This document shows positions 1 through 11,216 of a stretch of 64,000 bases of DNA, one piece after another (position 1 is the first letter of the stretch; the number at the start of each line of letters is the position of its first letter). A model generated the notes under the pieces. The model had not been told where the DNA came from, ran no database searches, and saw only the letters and a program-made list of their open reading frames with translations. Source of the stretch: Siphonodentalium dalli. Its lineage: Eukaryota; Mollusca; Scaphopoda; Gadilida; Siphonodentaliidae. The stretch lies in contig CP136066.1 of the NCBI GenBank assembly GCA_032622095.1, forward strand, positions 189,072,716 through 189,136,715, read 5' to 3'. A program made the position numbers and the translations under genes.

Positions 1-82
1 CAAGCCATATTTCCGACTAAATCCTGAAAGATTACCCATAATTCTTCTGTGGTTAAGGAGTCGATTATTTAGGGTATTACTG
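1..82. mobile_element. Family A MITE, right half, cut by window start
   Basis: Family A is a foldback element of about 215 bp. Its arms run from TA|CAGTAATGCCC through a TTTTCAGGATTTAG segment to a short loop at CGGAAAGCTCTC. This copy retains only the arm ending GGGTATTACTG|TA. Confidence 0.9.
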
Positions 83-384
83 TACATGTACTGGTTACCA
101 ACCCGTTCCCAATCAGTTACGTAAGTCTGCTCGTAACATTCTTCAACACAATTTGCATCTGACGATCCTAGCATCTGACGTCAGTATCATTAATAGGATA
201 AACATACAATGCACCAATAATGTCTATTACTGAATGGGATTGTAGACCGATATTGGAAAAGTCCAACTGGGTGAATCAACAAGTTATTAAAATCACAAAC
301 GTCACGCCCATTCTCAAGATGGAGATTTGTGTGGCTGCGAATCAATAGCAATCCCACACCAATGGATTTACTAGGAGAACCAAC

Positions 385-502
385 TGTTTATTCAATAATG
401 GCGATAGACGGCGGCCAAATCAAAAATCATCTGATCAGAATTGATTCTTCTTGTGGGCTCACACACGCTTGAAGATAAACATGTTGGCAGATCTATTGAT
501 CT
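385..502. repeat. Dispersed repeat U1
   Basis: ATAATGGCGATAGAC, then CAGAATTGATTCTTCT and AAACATGTTGGCAGATCTAT, matching 4427-4560. Confidence 0.7.
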
Positions 503-901
503 TAACCCTTTACCCAACAAACCGGCCAAAACCGGCCAAATAAAGCTTCAACAGCCTAAAATATCTTCGGTCTGTCTCAATAGAACCATACAAATATGGA
601 TATCATTGGAACCGGCTCCTTGACCACATTGTGATAGTTACAGTTATGCCCTGTGCCAATGCATTCTCTTATATATGCGAGTCGACCATAGGTCGCCTCG
701 CATATATAAGAGAATGCATTGGCCTAAAAAAAATCTTTTTTTAACACTTTTTACCATTTTTTCTTACATTCTTTAACAATTTTATAATTTTTAATGTGTT
801 AAGCCAATGCATTCTCTTATATATGCGAGGCGACCTATGGTCGACTCGCATATATAAGAGAATGCATTGGCACAGGGCCCGTCTGTTGGGTAAAGGGTTA
901 A
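503..901 (+). mobile_element. C1 MITE (TTAA-flanked, two core hairpins)
   Basis: C1 runs from TTAACCCTTTACCCAACA to TGTTGGGTAAAGGGTTAA. It contains ACCGGCCAAAACCGGCC and two copies of a palindromic core (CCAATGCATTCTCTTATATA and its inverse around a GCGACCTATGGTCG centre). TTAA at both ends and CCC/GGG termini suggest a piggyBac-like source. It is inserted in repeat U1 at GATCTTAA. Confidence 0.93.
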
Positions 902-1033
902 TCGAACTGCGTTTAAATCTGGGAGTCATAGAACTTAAGAGTGCCCAGAACTCAAAGAATCTAAAGTCAAATATTTTCCTATTTTTAGTAAACATTTTGA
1001 ACATTCTGGTAATTAAATGGCCATTATAGTCTA

Positions 1034-1479
1034 CAAGCCTGAGTTTAGTGTGCCTGTCATTTGCAGAATGAGATCCCCAGAGGGTGAATTTAGAGGCGCT
1101 ATCCAGCATAGTGGGCTAGCATCACTAAATTCACCCTCTGTGGGACCTCATTCTACTTAGTCCTTATCTTCTCTGGAAAGTTTCTTTATTATCAAATTTC
1201 TATAGAAACTTCGTCACATATAGATTCTATTTCTTTTTTTGGTTTAGTTTCTCTTGATCCCCAAATTGGCAGACAACACATTGCATAATCAAGGTTCCCA
1301 ATGTGTGTACATCACAATATTCACCATTTGGGAACTTCAATCTGAATCTATGTCTTGCATAGCAATATGAGGCCATGCAGAGGCCAGAGGCTGAATTTGG
1401 TGATGCTAGCCCACTATGTGGGATAGCGTCACTAAATTCACCCTCAGGGGACCTCACAGGCACACTAAACTCAGACTTG
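1034..1479. mobile_element. Family B MITE, long form
   Basis: Family B ends are CAAGCCTTGAAATAGTG-like, followed by GCAGAATGAGG and GGTGAATTTAGTGATGC. The long form contains two such hairpins plus a central smaller one (here TTCCCAATGTG and its partner). This copy has both ends (CAAGCCTGAG and CTCAGACTTG). Confidence 0.85.
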
Positions 1480-1521
1480 TTAGTGCAATTGAAAAATTAC
1501 AAACCAAGAGGTGTAAATGGA

Positions 1522-1767
1522 CAAGCCTTGAAATAGGGTGTCTGTCATTTGCAGAATGAGGTCCCCAGAGGGTGAATTTAGTGATGCTACCCCGCATAGC
1601 GGGCTAGCATCACCAAATTCACCCTCTGGGGACCTCATTCTGTAAGCAGAATGAGGTCCCCAGAGGGTGAATTTGGTGATGCTAGCCCGCTGTGCGGGGT
1701 AGCATCACTAAATTCACCCTCTGGGGACCTCAATCTGCAAATGACAGACACCCTATTTCAAGGCTTG
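1522..1767. mobile_element. Family B MITE, short form
   Basis: A double-hairpin copy flanked by TAAATGGA and CAAATGGA, an 8 bp duplication with one mismatch. Confidence 0.92.
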
Positions 1768-2842
1768 CAAATGGAATCCCGGGTGTGGAAATGCAGTTGA
1801 AAATTCTAATTTGGACAACAAATATCCCTGGATCAGTGCTTTATTTGTAACACTCAATACACAACTCATGGCTCAGATGCTCACATTCACTTCTCAGAGA
1901 TAAATATATCTGCAAATCTACGCGACCTTAATCGAATGGCTTCAAAATCATGGACTAACCAACCATAGAGAGATGAGCCAAATATTGATTTCGACAGAAG
2001 AAAATTGCCAAATGTTTTCGGTCCAAATTATTCTTCAAATTACTCATAACAAGGGTTTCCATTTTTATCCAAAATATAACAAAAAAGAGTGTTCTGTAGT
2101 GACAATAAAAAGTGTTCTTTTCATTTCTGAGTAGAACGTTAAAAACAATTTAAATCACTGTAAGATATGATCTGAATCACAAGTTATCTGATCAGAATTG
2201 ATTCCTCTACAGGGCTCACATGCACTCTATGAAAATCATGCTGGAGGGAACTGTCTAGAGAATTCAAATTGGGAGAAGTCACTTTGTACTTCTCGATCAT
2301 ATATGCATAAAGTTTCATTTTTTGTGCACATTCTAGTGAGGAAATTAATACAACAGCAAGATATCCCAATCATTTTTTCTAGTTTTTAATATACTAGACA
2401 ATAAAATATGGATTTTTAGCTAATTCTTAGAAATTGAGGCTCCGAAATTAGGCAAACTCGAAAAATAGTCAATGTATCTGGAATATGTTTTCTGTTGTGT
2501 AATCAGAATTGTATACTCTACAAAATGGATACATAAATGGAAGGACCTGTGAAATGGAATGTTTTATAAACATTCTTGAAAAGGCATAAATTGAGTATTT
2601 TACAAAATGTTGACAAATTTATTTCACAAAATTTAAAAGTTCGCCTTCCTTGATCCTTTTTTATATTTAGTATTTTGTTTATAATGGGTTAATATACTTA
2701 TTCCTACTAAGAAACATTGTGTTGCAATTCGTTTGAGGTTTGGCACTTTTTTTTTCTCAGAAATGCACTGGACAATAGTAACACTCTATTAGATTATTAG
2801 GGAGAAATGGACTGTTATCATGAGAAGCCATAAATGGTGAAG
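1768..2842. other. No gene recognised
   Basis: AT-rich DNA holding only the U2 fragment. No splice-linked frames or TIR pairs were seen. Confidence 0.5.
2166..2265. repeat. Dispersed repeat U2, fragment
   Basis: ATCTGATCAGAATTGATTCC and GGGCTCACATGCACTC match U1 and U3. Confidence 0.65.
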
Positions 2843-2850
2843 TTCAATTT

Positions 2851-3001
2851 CAAGCCTTGAAATAGTGTGTCTGTCATTTGCAGAATGAGGTTCCCAGAGG
2901 GTGAATTTGGTGATGCTAGCCCACTATGCGGGGTAGCATCACTAAATTCACCCTCTAGGGACCTCATTCTGCAAATGACAGACACACTATTTCAAGGCTT
3001 G
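2851..3001. mobile_element. Family B MITE, single-hairpin form
   Basis: Perfect 8 bp duplication TTCAATTT at 2843-2850 and 3002-3009. Confidence 0.94.
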
Positions 3002-3009
3002 TTCAATTT

Positions 3010-3387
3010 ACTCTCTAATATCACCTTTCTGTGATCTAGTAAGTATTATGCAATGCCAGAGCTCATGTATAATAACATTGTACTGAGGAGGTACACAGGA
3101 ACGCCGGAGAAGGGGGGCATGCGGGGGCACTTGCCCTCCTTGCCCTGGCCCAGGGGAGTCCAGTGGGTACCCGAAAAGTGCCCTCCTGACTGGTTTGCCC
3201 CCCTTGTCATTTGGTGCTTCCGGCCTCCCTGTAGGTACACGATTATAATCAGTAAATGCACTTCAAATATGCTGTTTGAAATATGCACACTGGTAGTCAT
3301 TTCTCCCTAAGACAAAAATAGGGAGAAGTGGTATAATTTAGGGAGAAGAAGTCTCCCAAGTCGCCCTCGAGGCTGGTCCCTGTGGCA
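3010..3387. other. No gene recognised; GC-rich island
   Basis: Bases 3085-3240 are much richer in G and C than the surroundings, with runs of G and C. Both strands are open but match nothing I know. Confidence 0.4.
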
Positions 3388-3465
3388 CAGCAATTGATCT
3401 CAATCGAGGTGTGTCTATATCAGAGATTTACAGAGCAAAGAGAGGTCAAAACTCAGTTTAACCCC
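3388..3465. repeat. Dispersed repeat U4, distal fragment
   Basis: ATTGATCTCAATCGAGG and GTGTCTATATCAGAGATTTA, then AGAGAGGTCAAAACTCAG, matching 4540-4610. Confidence 0.65.
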
Positions 3466-3604
3466 TCCATGCCTGAAGGAGTCATTGTCACAAGTCACTG
3501 ATCATTGTTTATTGCTGGGTGGTATTTGCATATAAAAATACAGCGGTAATTCTAAAATCACACCGTGGCAAAGCTTATTACCGATATTTCCACATGAATA
3601 TTCA

Positions 3605-3877
3605 TTAACCCTTCCATGACTGGAGCTTTCTGAACTTTTGTGAAAACCCTGTTCCAATGCATTCACTTATATATGAGAGTCTCCCATAGGGAGCCTTGCA
3701 TATGTAAGAGAATACATTGGCCTAACAATATTTACCTTGACCTTGTAAGCCAGTGCATTCTCAGATTTTATATATGCTGCGCTCCCTATGGGAAACTTGC
3801 ATATACCGGTATATAAGAATGGACGGCACAGGATTTTTAATGCTGCACCAGCACAGCTCCAGTCATGAAAGGGTTAA
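3605..3877. mobile_element. C2 MITE (CCCTTCCATGACTGGAGC ends)
   Basis: C2 runs from TTAACCCTTCCATGACTGG to the inverted end before GGGTTAA. It has the same CCAATGCATTC...TATATATG core hairpins as C1 but with a CTCCCATAGGGAGC centre. Confidence 0.88.
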
Positions 3878-4139
3878 CAGAAGGACCTATGGCCAAAAAA
3901 CTGTGAATATATAGTCAGTCTCACAATTGGGGTCTTGGGGGGAAAATGACAACACATTTTGTTTGACACTGATTTGATAATACTTTTCAATGAGGAATTC
4001 AGTGGTGCTGAACAATTTTGTAATATTTTAAATGGACATAAACTCCATTTCCAGGGCCCTGAAACCAAGTTTTTGGATTTAGCCATTGTTTCTGATGATG
4101 GTTGGCCCCCTAATTAGAATCTTATTGACCTACAGTAAA

Positions 4140-4352
4140 CTGTAATGCCCTAAATAATTGACTCCTTAACCACAGCAGAATTATGGGTAACTTTTCAGGA
4201 TTTAGTCAGAAATATGGCTTGTTGCCATTCATCGGAAAGCTCTCACTGAGAGCTTTCCCATGAATGGCAGCAAGCCATATTTCCGACTAAATCCTGAAAA
4301 GTTACCCATAATTCTGCTGTGGTTAAGGAGTCGATTATTTAGGGCATTACTG
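4140..4352. mobile_element. Family A MITE, complete
   Basis: Both arms are present and pair almost perfectly around the loop at 4240-4260. The outer bases are CTGTAATGCCC and GGGCATTACTG next to TA. Confidence 0.9.
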
Positions 4353-4426
4353 TACATATTTGTAAATGTATATACAATGTACATGAATACCAAATTTAGG
4401 CAGGTACTAGTACTCCGGTGATATTC

Positions 4427-4610
4427 TCTAAGTTTATTCGATAATGGCGATAGACATCGGACAAATGAATGATTAGAATTGATTCTACTCCAGGAGGCTA
4501 GGGATCACATGCACTCGGAGATAATCATGTTGCCACAGCTATTGATCTAAAATAAACTGTGTCTATATCAGAGATATACAGAGCCTAGAGAGGTCAAAAC
4601 TCAGATTAAC
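4427..4610. repeat. Dispersed repeat U3, longest copy
   Basis: Joins the U1 blocks and the U4 block (GTGTCTATATCAGAGATATA) in one stretch. Confidence 0.7.
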
Positions 4611-4769
4611 AGAAGATCTTATCACTTGTGACAAGAAATCAGATAATAAATACGTCATGGGTGGAGGAAGTTGAGGGAGGCATGGGGGAGGAGGTGGGGC
4701 TTTGTCACTGAAGTGCAAGGGGGCAACATATAGAATGGATTTTTTCCTGATGTAATGTACTACGCTAAA

Positions 4770-5300
4770 CTTGTAACTGACCCAGAACCCGGGCTTATTA
4801 CGTGTTCATAACTGCGGTTATGTGTAATAACTATCATTGTTTAATATTTTATTTTTGTTTGTTGTGTTCATATAAATAAAGACGAAATTTAAATAATATT
4901 AGTATGTTATTTTTTGTAATCGTAAGCGACACCCTGGCAATTTATGAATTTATGAACATAAGCGACACACCCATTAGTTTTCCCATTTCCGTGTTGACGC
5001 TGACTCTATGATGCTCGTTGGTCTGCTTTGTTTGCCGACATGACTGCGATGTAGCCCCATACAGCCCGTGTCTAGTAAAATTTTGTGTTGGATGCGAATG
5101 AGTTCGTCATAAATGCGAAATAATTCAGAAGATTTTGACAAATAAAATTTTCCAACGGTATTTAGTCATATCACGATATATTTTTCAATACCGTAGTCGG
5201 TATAACTTGAGTCAATATCGTGAAGCTCTAGGTTGAACCATCACAGTTAATGGTTCCATGACTGCGGTGGCACCACGATTAACTGCGGTAAAGAAACCCC
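4770..5300. mobile_element. Diverged family F-like segment
   Basis: ATAACTGCGGTTATG near 4810 and GACTGCGGTGGCACC plus TTAACTGCGGT near 5260-5290 recall the F element. No intact TIR pair was found, so boundaries are approximate. Confidence 0.45.
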
Positions 5301-5603
5301 GTTTATATTCCTGGACTACGAATACATGGTAGATAACTTCTGACTGTCGGCAAACTTCATTCTATGACATACCATATATAAATTTGCTGGAGCCGCAACT
5401 GTACTGGAAGTTACTGTTTCATACCAGTTGATGATTACATGCGCTTTAACAACACAATACAGGTTTCGTCAAGTCAGTTTTTTCTAGAGTTACGGCCCTT
5501 TTTGACTTGGGAATTGTTTATTTAAGGTCACTTACCTGGATAAGGTTGAGGTTTGCATTCCTGAAATGATACAAGAATAAAAGAATCAGCATGTTCTTTA
5601 AAT

Positions 5604-5739
5604 TTAACCCTTTCAGTGCCAAGTCCGATTTTTGCATCAACCCATATTTCCTTGATAATTTTTTTAATTTATTGATTATAATAATGTGATACATTGATGG
5701 AAAGAGCTCTTAAATCAGACTTGGCACTGAAACGGTTAA
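5604..5739. mobile_element. C4 MITE (CAGTGCCAAGTCCG ends)
   Basis: Ends share CAGTGCCA and the ATTTTTGCATCAACCCATAT segment with C3, but there is no core hairpin. The second arm is shortened. Confidence 0.85.
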
Positions 5740-5756
5740 ACCTTTTGATTCTTTCC

Positions 5757-6175
5757 AGGCCTTGAAAATTTGCAGAATGAGGTCCGCAGAAGGTGAATTT
5801 AGTGGCATCACCAAATTCACCCTCTGTGGACCTCATTTTGCTTAGGCCTCAACTGCTATGGGAGACCTACATGTATACCGTTACTCAGATTGAAGTTCCC
5901 CATTTGAAGTTGGTGATGTTCATCCATTAGACACCTCGATTATGCATTTTATCTTCTGCAAACTAGGGGATTTGGAACAGAAGGGGAAATGTAACTAAAA
6001 ACAATGTTAATTTGAGACAAGAGATAATTCCCGGAAGATGAGGCCTAAACAGAATGAGGTCCCCACTCACAGAGGGTGAATTTAGTGATGTTAGCCTGCT
6101 GTGTGGGATAGCATCAATAAATTCACCCTCTGGGGGCCTCACTATGTAAATGACAGACACACTATTTCAAGTCTT
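5757..6175. mobile_element. Family B MITE, long form, left end eroded
   Basis: Contains both hairpins and the central GTTCATCC segment; the left terminus is reduced to GGCCTTGAAAA. Confidence 0.82.
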
Positions 6176-6573
6176 GATTATGATGCATATAGTTAACACT
6201 GCTATTAGTTTGATATTCAGGTGTATACAGAAAACTGGTCAACCTCAACAGTTTTTTTCTTCCAACAAAGTTGAAGGTTTATGACTGATGTTTTACTATC
6301 TAGCTAACATAATTTTATGTGTGTTTTACTGCCTTACAGATTAGTATAACCTCTGGATGTATGACTTTAAACATCCTAGGACTAACAATGCTGATGACTT
6401 TCTTCAACCAACTTAACCTTGATAAAAAATATTTTATTTTATGTTAATGCGTTGAGCAACAATTTGGATCAACAATCAGTACTTTTGAGGAATAAACTGC
6501 TATAAAAAATGACAGAGATGTTATTCAGTTACCTAATTCAAATACCATATTGCTATGCAAAATAAACAGTTCC

Positions 6574-6615
6574 AGACCACATTCTGTAAATGACAGCCAC
6601 ACTATTTCAAGCCTA
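6574..6615. mobile_element. Family B right-end fragment
   Basis: Only ACCACATTCTG to TTTCAAGCCTA remains; the family A MITE at 6616 is inserted against it. Confidence 0.75.
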
Positions 6616-6752
6616 CAGTAATGCTCTAATTAATCGACTCCTTAACCACAGCATAATTATGGGTAACTTTTCAGGATTTAGTCGGAAATATGGCTTGTTG
6701 CCATTCATCGGAAAGCTCTCCCCCGAGAGTCGATTAATTAGAGCAATAACTG
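6616..6752. mobile_element. Family A MITE with deleted right arm
   Basis: The left arm is complete to the loop, then jumps from GAGAG to the last 22 bp of the right arm. It sits in a family B end fragment at TA. Confidence 0.88.
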
Positions 6753-6780
6753 TACTTGCAGTACATTGAAATGACAAATA

Positions 6781-8194
6781 CTGTTATGCCCTAAGTAAAT
6801 GGCCCATCTAACTGAAGTGGCACCCCAGTTTAACTGCGTTCCGTTTTAACCTAACCGCGGTTATAAGATGCGTTTAAAACGCAAGAGAACCGAATAAATT
6901 GTGCGGTTAAAACTGATATGTCGTGGTTAAACCGGTATATGTCGCTCTTAATGGAACAGATACCATATGGCGTATCATGTTTTAGTTGCCATGCTCGTTA
7001 GACAAGTTAGCACAAATAACATGGCAGTGTCCCTTTCAATATCAATATTTTTTGTTGTGGATCTTCTATTATTTTGGATAAATATAACAGACATTCATAT
7101 ACCAATATTTTATGTTTTGGGTAAACGGAAGATTGTGATGTATGGTGTGAAAAAATAAAAGTGTTTTTGTGTGTTTTATTTATTTTTGGATTTCTTTTTA
7201 TTATGTTGTATACTTTATAGTAGCCTTTTGGTGAAAATAACAGTTGGGCTAACCCCGACGGGTAATCGGAATTCTTACGGCCCATTTTCAACCTTAACCA
7301 TCGATAAAATAAATATTTATATAATTATATATAAATATAATTATTCGACAATTTAGCCGACGAGTGCCGGTCACTTTCAATGTAAGGAAACGCATTTAAA
7401 ATGGAACCGTAACGGAAAAAACACATTCAAACGGATCAAATGACCACTGAATTTCAAACAGATTCGAGTGGATAATTACATGTATATAAAAATATAAAGT
7501 GGGGGTTAGAGTCCCACACATGCATCATAAATGTAAAGTGAGGGGAAAAAAATGCGTTTAAACGGAACAACCGCAGTCTTCAAATGTCGGGCATTATTCG
7601 GATATCGGAAACCGATATTTAAGTTTTCCAATATTGCATTCGTTGCTATATAATCATAATTAACTACAAACGTGACACGCCAGCTAGATTCGCGAATTGC
7701 GTATGTACTATTACTAGTATTAAATTCAGCACTCTACTTTGCTTCAAACATAAGCATGTATTTTTTCTCAAGCCGAACAAAGGACGTATACTAGAACATA
7801 TACGTCAAAATTATACAGTTTTCAACAAGTCAGGATTAAAACATAAAATATATCGTGTTGAGTACCGATGGTGATAACAAAAACATACAATCAACTCCTG
7901 GTCGATTATGAAGTTACCACTTTGCCGTGATCGCTAAAACACAAAACGATAACATACACTGGTAGATGCATGGGTAGTACCCCTCTCTTTCCCATTAAAT
8001 ATTCAAATACTGGAAGGTTAATGTTTACGTGCAGTGTAACCGCAGTTAAGGGTTATTAACTGCGGTAACCTAACCGCATGTAACTGCGATGCCACCGCAG
8101 TTACGGCAAATAACTGCGGTGCGGTTACGGTATAACCGCAGTTGTAAACGGATTATAACTGCAGTTAATGGGTCATTTACTTAGGGCATAACAG
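6781..8194. mobile_element. Family F element (1.4 kb) with AACTGCGGT arrays, TA-flanked
   Basis: The ends are CTGTTATGCCCTAAGTAAA and its inverse, each next to TA. The last 160 bp hold about eight AACTGCGGT or ACCGCAGTT motifs, with a few more near the left end. The interior is AT-rich with no recognisable transposase. The termini resemble family A (CAGTAATGCCCTAA), suggesting a common Tc1/mariner-like source. Confidence 0.82.
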
Positions 8195-8475
8195 TATATT
8201 GCTTGGCACCACCTGTATAAATACTATAACCAATGAAAAACTAACCCTCGCAGAACAACATTACATTGTTGCAACTGAACGTTTTAAAGAATGAATCCCC
8301 ATTAAATTAAAAATTAATAAGTAATAAAGCCAGCTTAAATCTACTAGTAGTTTTGCCCTTTGACATGAAATCAGTAACTTCACTCGATGTTTTGCAGAAA
8401 ATACTTATTCAGAAGAATCAGAACTGATCACACACCAATAATTCTGGATTCAACATTCATAATTTGAATATACAC

Positions 8476-9576
8476 TAGGGTCCTGCGAATTGGAGATTTT
8501 GATCGAATCGAATATCGAATCGAATTCAGGAAATCGAATCGAATATCGAATCGAATCATATCTGTATGTTGCATTCTCAATTGGGCATGTTTTGTCAACG
8601 ATTAGACAATTTGTGAAGCGTTCCATGAACTACATGCACGAAGTTCCATCATAACTCATGTGGCGATGAACCGTCATTTGCAATACTATTAACTTCAATA
8701 GATAATTGATTAAAACGTCAATGCGACCGTCACGACGATTAAAATATAACCACTAAACTTATTATTGGAACTAAAATCACGCAAAATTTGTACAGATTGC
8801 ACGTGCATGCAAAATTGCAAATCAAAATTCGGAATCACCCGTTGTTATAAACTTGAAGATGCAACAACACTATCAACAGTCGCAGTGTAGCCTGTTTATG
8901 TAGTGCTGGATGCTTCTTGGACAGACGATTCCATAGAAGGGTCGTTTTCCCAGATGCTTGCGATTTATACACCATGTTGCATTCATCACATGTGTAAGCC
9001 TGCAGCTTTATCATGTTTAAAATAAACATGAATAACGGATGACGTTTTGTCAAGACTTAGTGTCAAAGAACGCTCCGAAATTGAAAGTAAACTTCAAAAG
9101 AAAACATCGCCAAAATGCATTTTTCGATGCCGGGAACACGTGTTCTTTAAATTCTGAGCTATATTACATAACGCGGAATCTGAGACAGATAGATCGCGGA
9201 TAACGCCAGCGGTTGATCAGTCTCATAGCTATTATAATTCAGGCGCGTCGTCGGTCTGTCTGCGACCTCCAAGCTTTTGGCTACCATGTTCAAAGATAGA
9301 AATCAGACGTATTTAGTTGTCCTATAGTGGCTAATTGCTGTCTATACTTATATTTAATATATATAATCGCGATGTACAATGATAATTATAAGGTGCATAT
9401 ATACATCATTTTCTGTAATTAAATGGCACAAAACAGCTAAGATCGACATGTGTACCTGCCCGTAAACCACCTACTTTTCCATAAGTGTATATTCAAAATT
9501 TCGAGTTGGCAATTTCGAATCGAATTCAAATCGAATTTGACTTTCGAATCAAATATCAAATATTCGCAGGACCCTA
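8476..9576 (-). mobile_element. Non-autonomous hAT-like element with BED remnant
   Basis: The ends are TAGGGTCCTGCGAAT and ATTCGCAGGACCCTA, a perfect 15 bp inverted repeat. They are flanked by a perfect 8 bp duplication, ATATACAC (8468-8475 and 9577-9584). Subterminal arrays of CGAATCGAAT occur just inside both ends. TIR type and duplication length fit hAT. At 1.1 kb it is too short for a full transposase and retains only a zinc-finger fragment. Confidence 0.92.
8835..9053 (-). pseudogene. BED-type zinc-finger remnant of a hAT transposase
   Basis: The frame encodes C22-x2-C25, then LLWNRLSKKHPALH with H48 and H52. This is a BED finger pattern in which the usual first histidine region reads WNRL instead of WNHL. 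BED fingers form the DNA-binding N-terminus of many hAT transposases, and the location inside a hAT-like element fits. The catalytic domain is absent. Confidence 0.72.
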
Positions 9577-9646
9577 ATATACACACACCTCTTTTTATGT
9601 GCTCCTATTAATCTGAATGTTCAAACATACATGTATGTATGTAAAT

Positions 9647-10003
9647 GTATTTAAAGACATATTATGGACTTGTTCGGGTGCGTGAAACTGATAAATTAGT
9701 ACTCAGGCGCTATGCCAACTGTGAGAATGTGGCATTCAACTAACATTGCCCAAAATTTCAAAGAAATCGACCATGCAACTCCATAGAAAACACTGTCTGA
9801 ACTATGCTCAATTGTAAATATTTACATCTCGATTCGGGACGCAACAATTCACCATTCACTCATTGCATTTAATAAATATATAAGACTGACGGTGTGTTTT
9901 GTAAATTAGGATTAATATTCATAAAAATAACTACTATGAGCAAGATTATACTCCATTTATATTTGATCACCCAACCGGCGTGTTTTATATCACTTTAAAT
10001 TGT
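9647..10003 (-). repeat. Dispersed repeat J, copy 1 (inverted)
   Basis: Contains TTATGGACTTGTTCGGGTGC, GTAAATATTTACATCTCG and ATCACCCAACCGG. It is an inverted, diverged copy of 13645-14016. Confidence 0.8.
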
Positions 10004-10301
10004 ATGTGGGATAGAGGCGTTTTTAAGTTACTCTAAAACTTGTGCCGTGATCCCTTTAGCTTTCGCTAATAAAATATGTTTAAACTAAATACTAGTTGGA
10101 AAATCTAACTAAGAGAACAATTTTAACCCCTCTCTTGTCTCTGTCTCTGTCAGGAATGAATTAACAATAATCAGAATGCAGTCAGCTGGTGAAGTTAGGA
10201 AGAAAAACTAAATAAATTATTATCAAACTCAATGCTTCACAAAATGATGGTATCTAATTTTGCATCAAATGTCAGAGATTTTTTACTCTATAAGACCAAT
10301 T

Positions 10302-10603
10302 TTAACCCTTTAATGATGGGAGTTAGGCTGGTGCAGCACTAAAGATCCTGTGCCATCGCATTCTCTTATATATGCGAGTTTCCCATTGGGAGCCTCGCTT
10401 ATATACATGTAAGAGAATGCACTGGCTTACCAGCAGAGTATGAATCACTGTATACGGACTAACAGCCAGGTATGAATCACTGTATTCAGGCTAACAGAGG
10501 GGTATGAATCACTGTATATAGTGGGAGACTCCCATATATAAGAGAAGGCACTGGCGCAGGGTTTTCACAAAATTTCAGGAAGATCCAGTCATGGAAGGGT
10601 TAA
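10302..10603. mobile_element. C2 MITE inserted in repeat K1
   Basis: Starts at a TTAA corresponding to the uninterrupted CTTATTAATAGATATC of K2. Its middle holds a short GGTATGAATCACTGTAT tandem repeat (three units, 10438-10520). Confidence 0.9.
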
Positions 10604-10837
10604 TAACCCTTTCTAGACTAAACATATTAAATGAGTAGTTTCCTCAGGAAATGTTCACTTATAATATTAATTGAATGTTTCCCATCAATGAATAGTTATC
10701 TTCTGCTCTTGTATTATCTGTTTTTCTGTCTGTTGTCTGCTTTTATTACTTGAACACCCCTCAAATGAACAATAGACACTTCCAATGTATACTTTTATTA
10801 CTGAGTGAGAGAATTCATTTAGTATAGAAAGGGTTAA
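10604..10837. mobile_element. C5 MITE (CCCTTTCTAGACTAAA ends) next to C2
   Basis: Runs from TAACCCTTTCTAGACTAAA to TTTAGTATAGAAAGGGTTAA. It shares TTAA flanks with the C families but lacks the core hairpin. Relatives lie at about 20490-20600, 23300-23442 and 60200-60290. Confidence 0.78.
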
Positions 10838-10889
10838 ATAAGTATCATGGTGGTGTGAATTCGTTCATCAAAATCTGTCATACCAGGTA

Positions 10890-11140
10890 CAGTAATGCCC
10901 TAATTAATAGACTCCATAACCACAGCAGAATTATGAGTAACTTTTCAGGATTTAGTCAGAAATATGGCTTGTTGCCATTCATTCGGAAAGCTCTCCCAGA
11001 GAGCTTTCCGATGAATGGCAACAAGCCATATTTCCGAGAGCTTTCCGATGAATGGCAACAAGCCATATTTCCGACTAAATCCTGAAAAGTTACCCATAAT
11101 TCTGCTGTGGTTATGGAGTCGATTAATTAGGGCATTACTG
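10890..11140. mobile_element. Family A MITE with duplicated inner arm
   Basis: The copy is complete, but the segment from GAGAGCTTTCCGATG to CATATTTCC is present twice in the right arm. It abuts repeat K exactly at CATACCAGG-TA. Confidence 0.9.
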
Positions 11141-11216
11141 TAGTATCAAACCATGTTTGTATATTTGTTATGACAGCTTACATGTACATGTATGAACAAA
11201 AAGTTATTAACCCTTT

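Larger units (their letters stand above)
10172..10889 (+). repeat. Dispersed repeat K1, split by C2 and C5
   Basis: GAATGCAGTCAGCTGGTGAAG to about 10301 and TATCATGGTGGTGTG to CATACCAGGTA at 10838-10889 align with the uninterrupted copy at 14039. The two MITEs occupy its TTAA. Confidence 0.82.

Noticed and set aside
503-901. MITE hairpins as microRNA precursors
   Set aside because: The palindromes are perfect enough to fold, but they are too long and multicopy, and sequence alone gives no sign of precise processing.
796-1029. Recurring small frames with peptides such as YKRMHWH on both strands at many loci
   Set aside because: They are readings through the palindromic core of the C1-C3 MITEs, open on both strands, with no start context or conserved protein beyond the DNA repeat.
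1553-1740. CRISPR-like alternation of direct and inverted GAATGAGGTCCCCAGAGG repeats
   Set aside because: The units are inverted hairpins bounded by TIRs and 8 bp duplications, with no equal-length unique spacers and in a eukaryotic context.
6967-7158. Hydrophobic frame inside the family F element as a transposase piece
   Set aside because: It has no DDE-type motif or helix-turn-helix, and its overlapping minus-strand frame is equally open.
10855-11085. Frames with NGNKPYFRLNPEK-like peptides at about a dozen sites
   Set aside because: They coincide with arms of family A MITEs and appear identically from either strand because the DNA is a palindrome.
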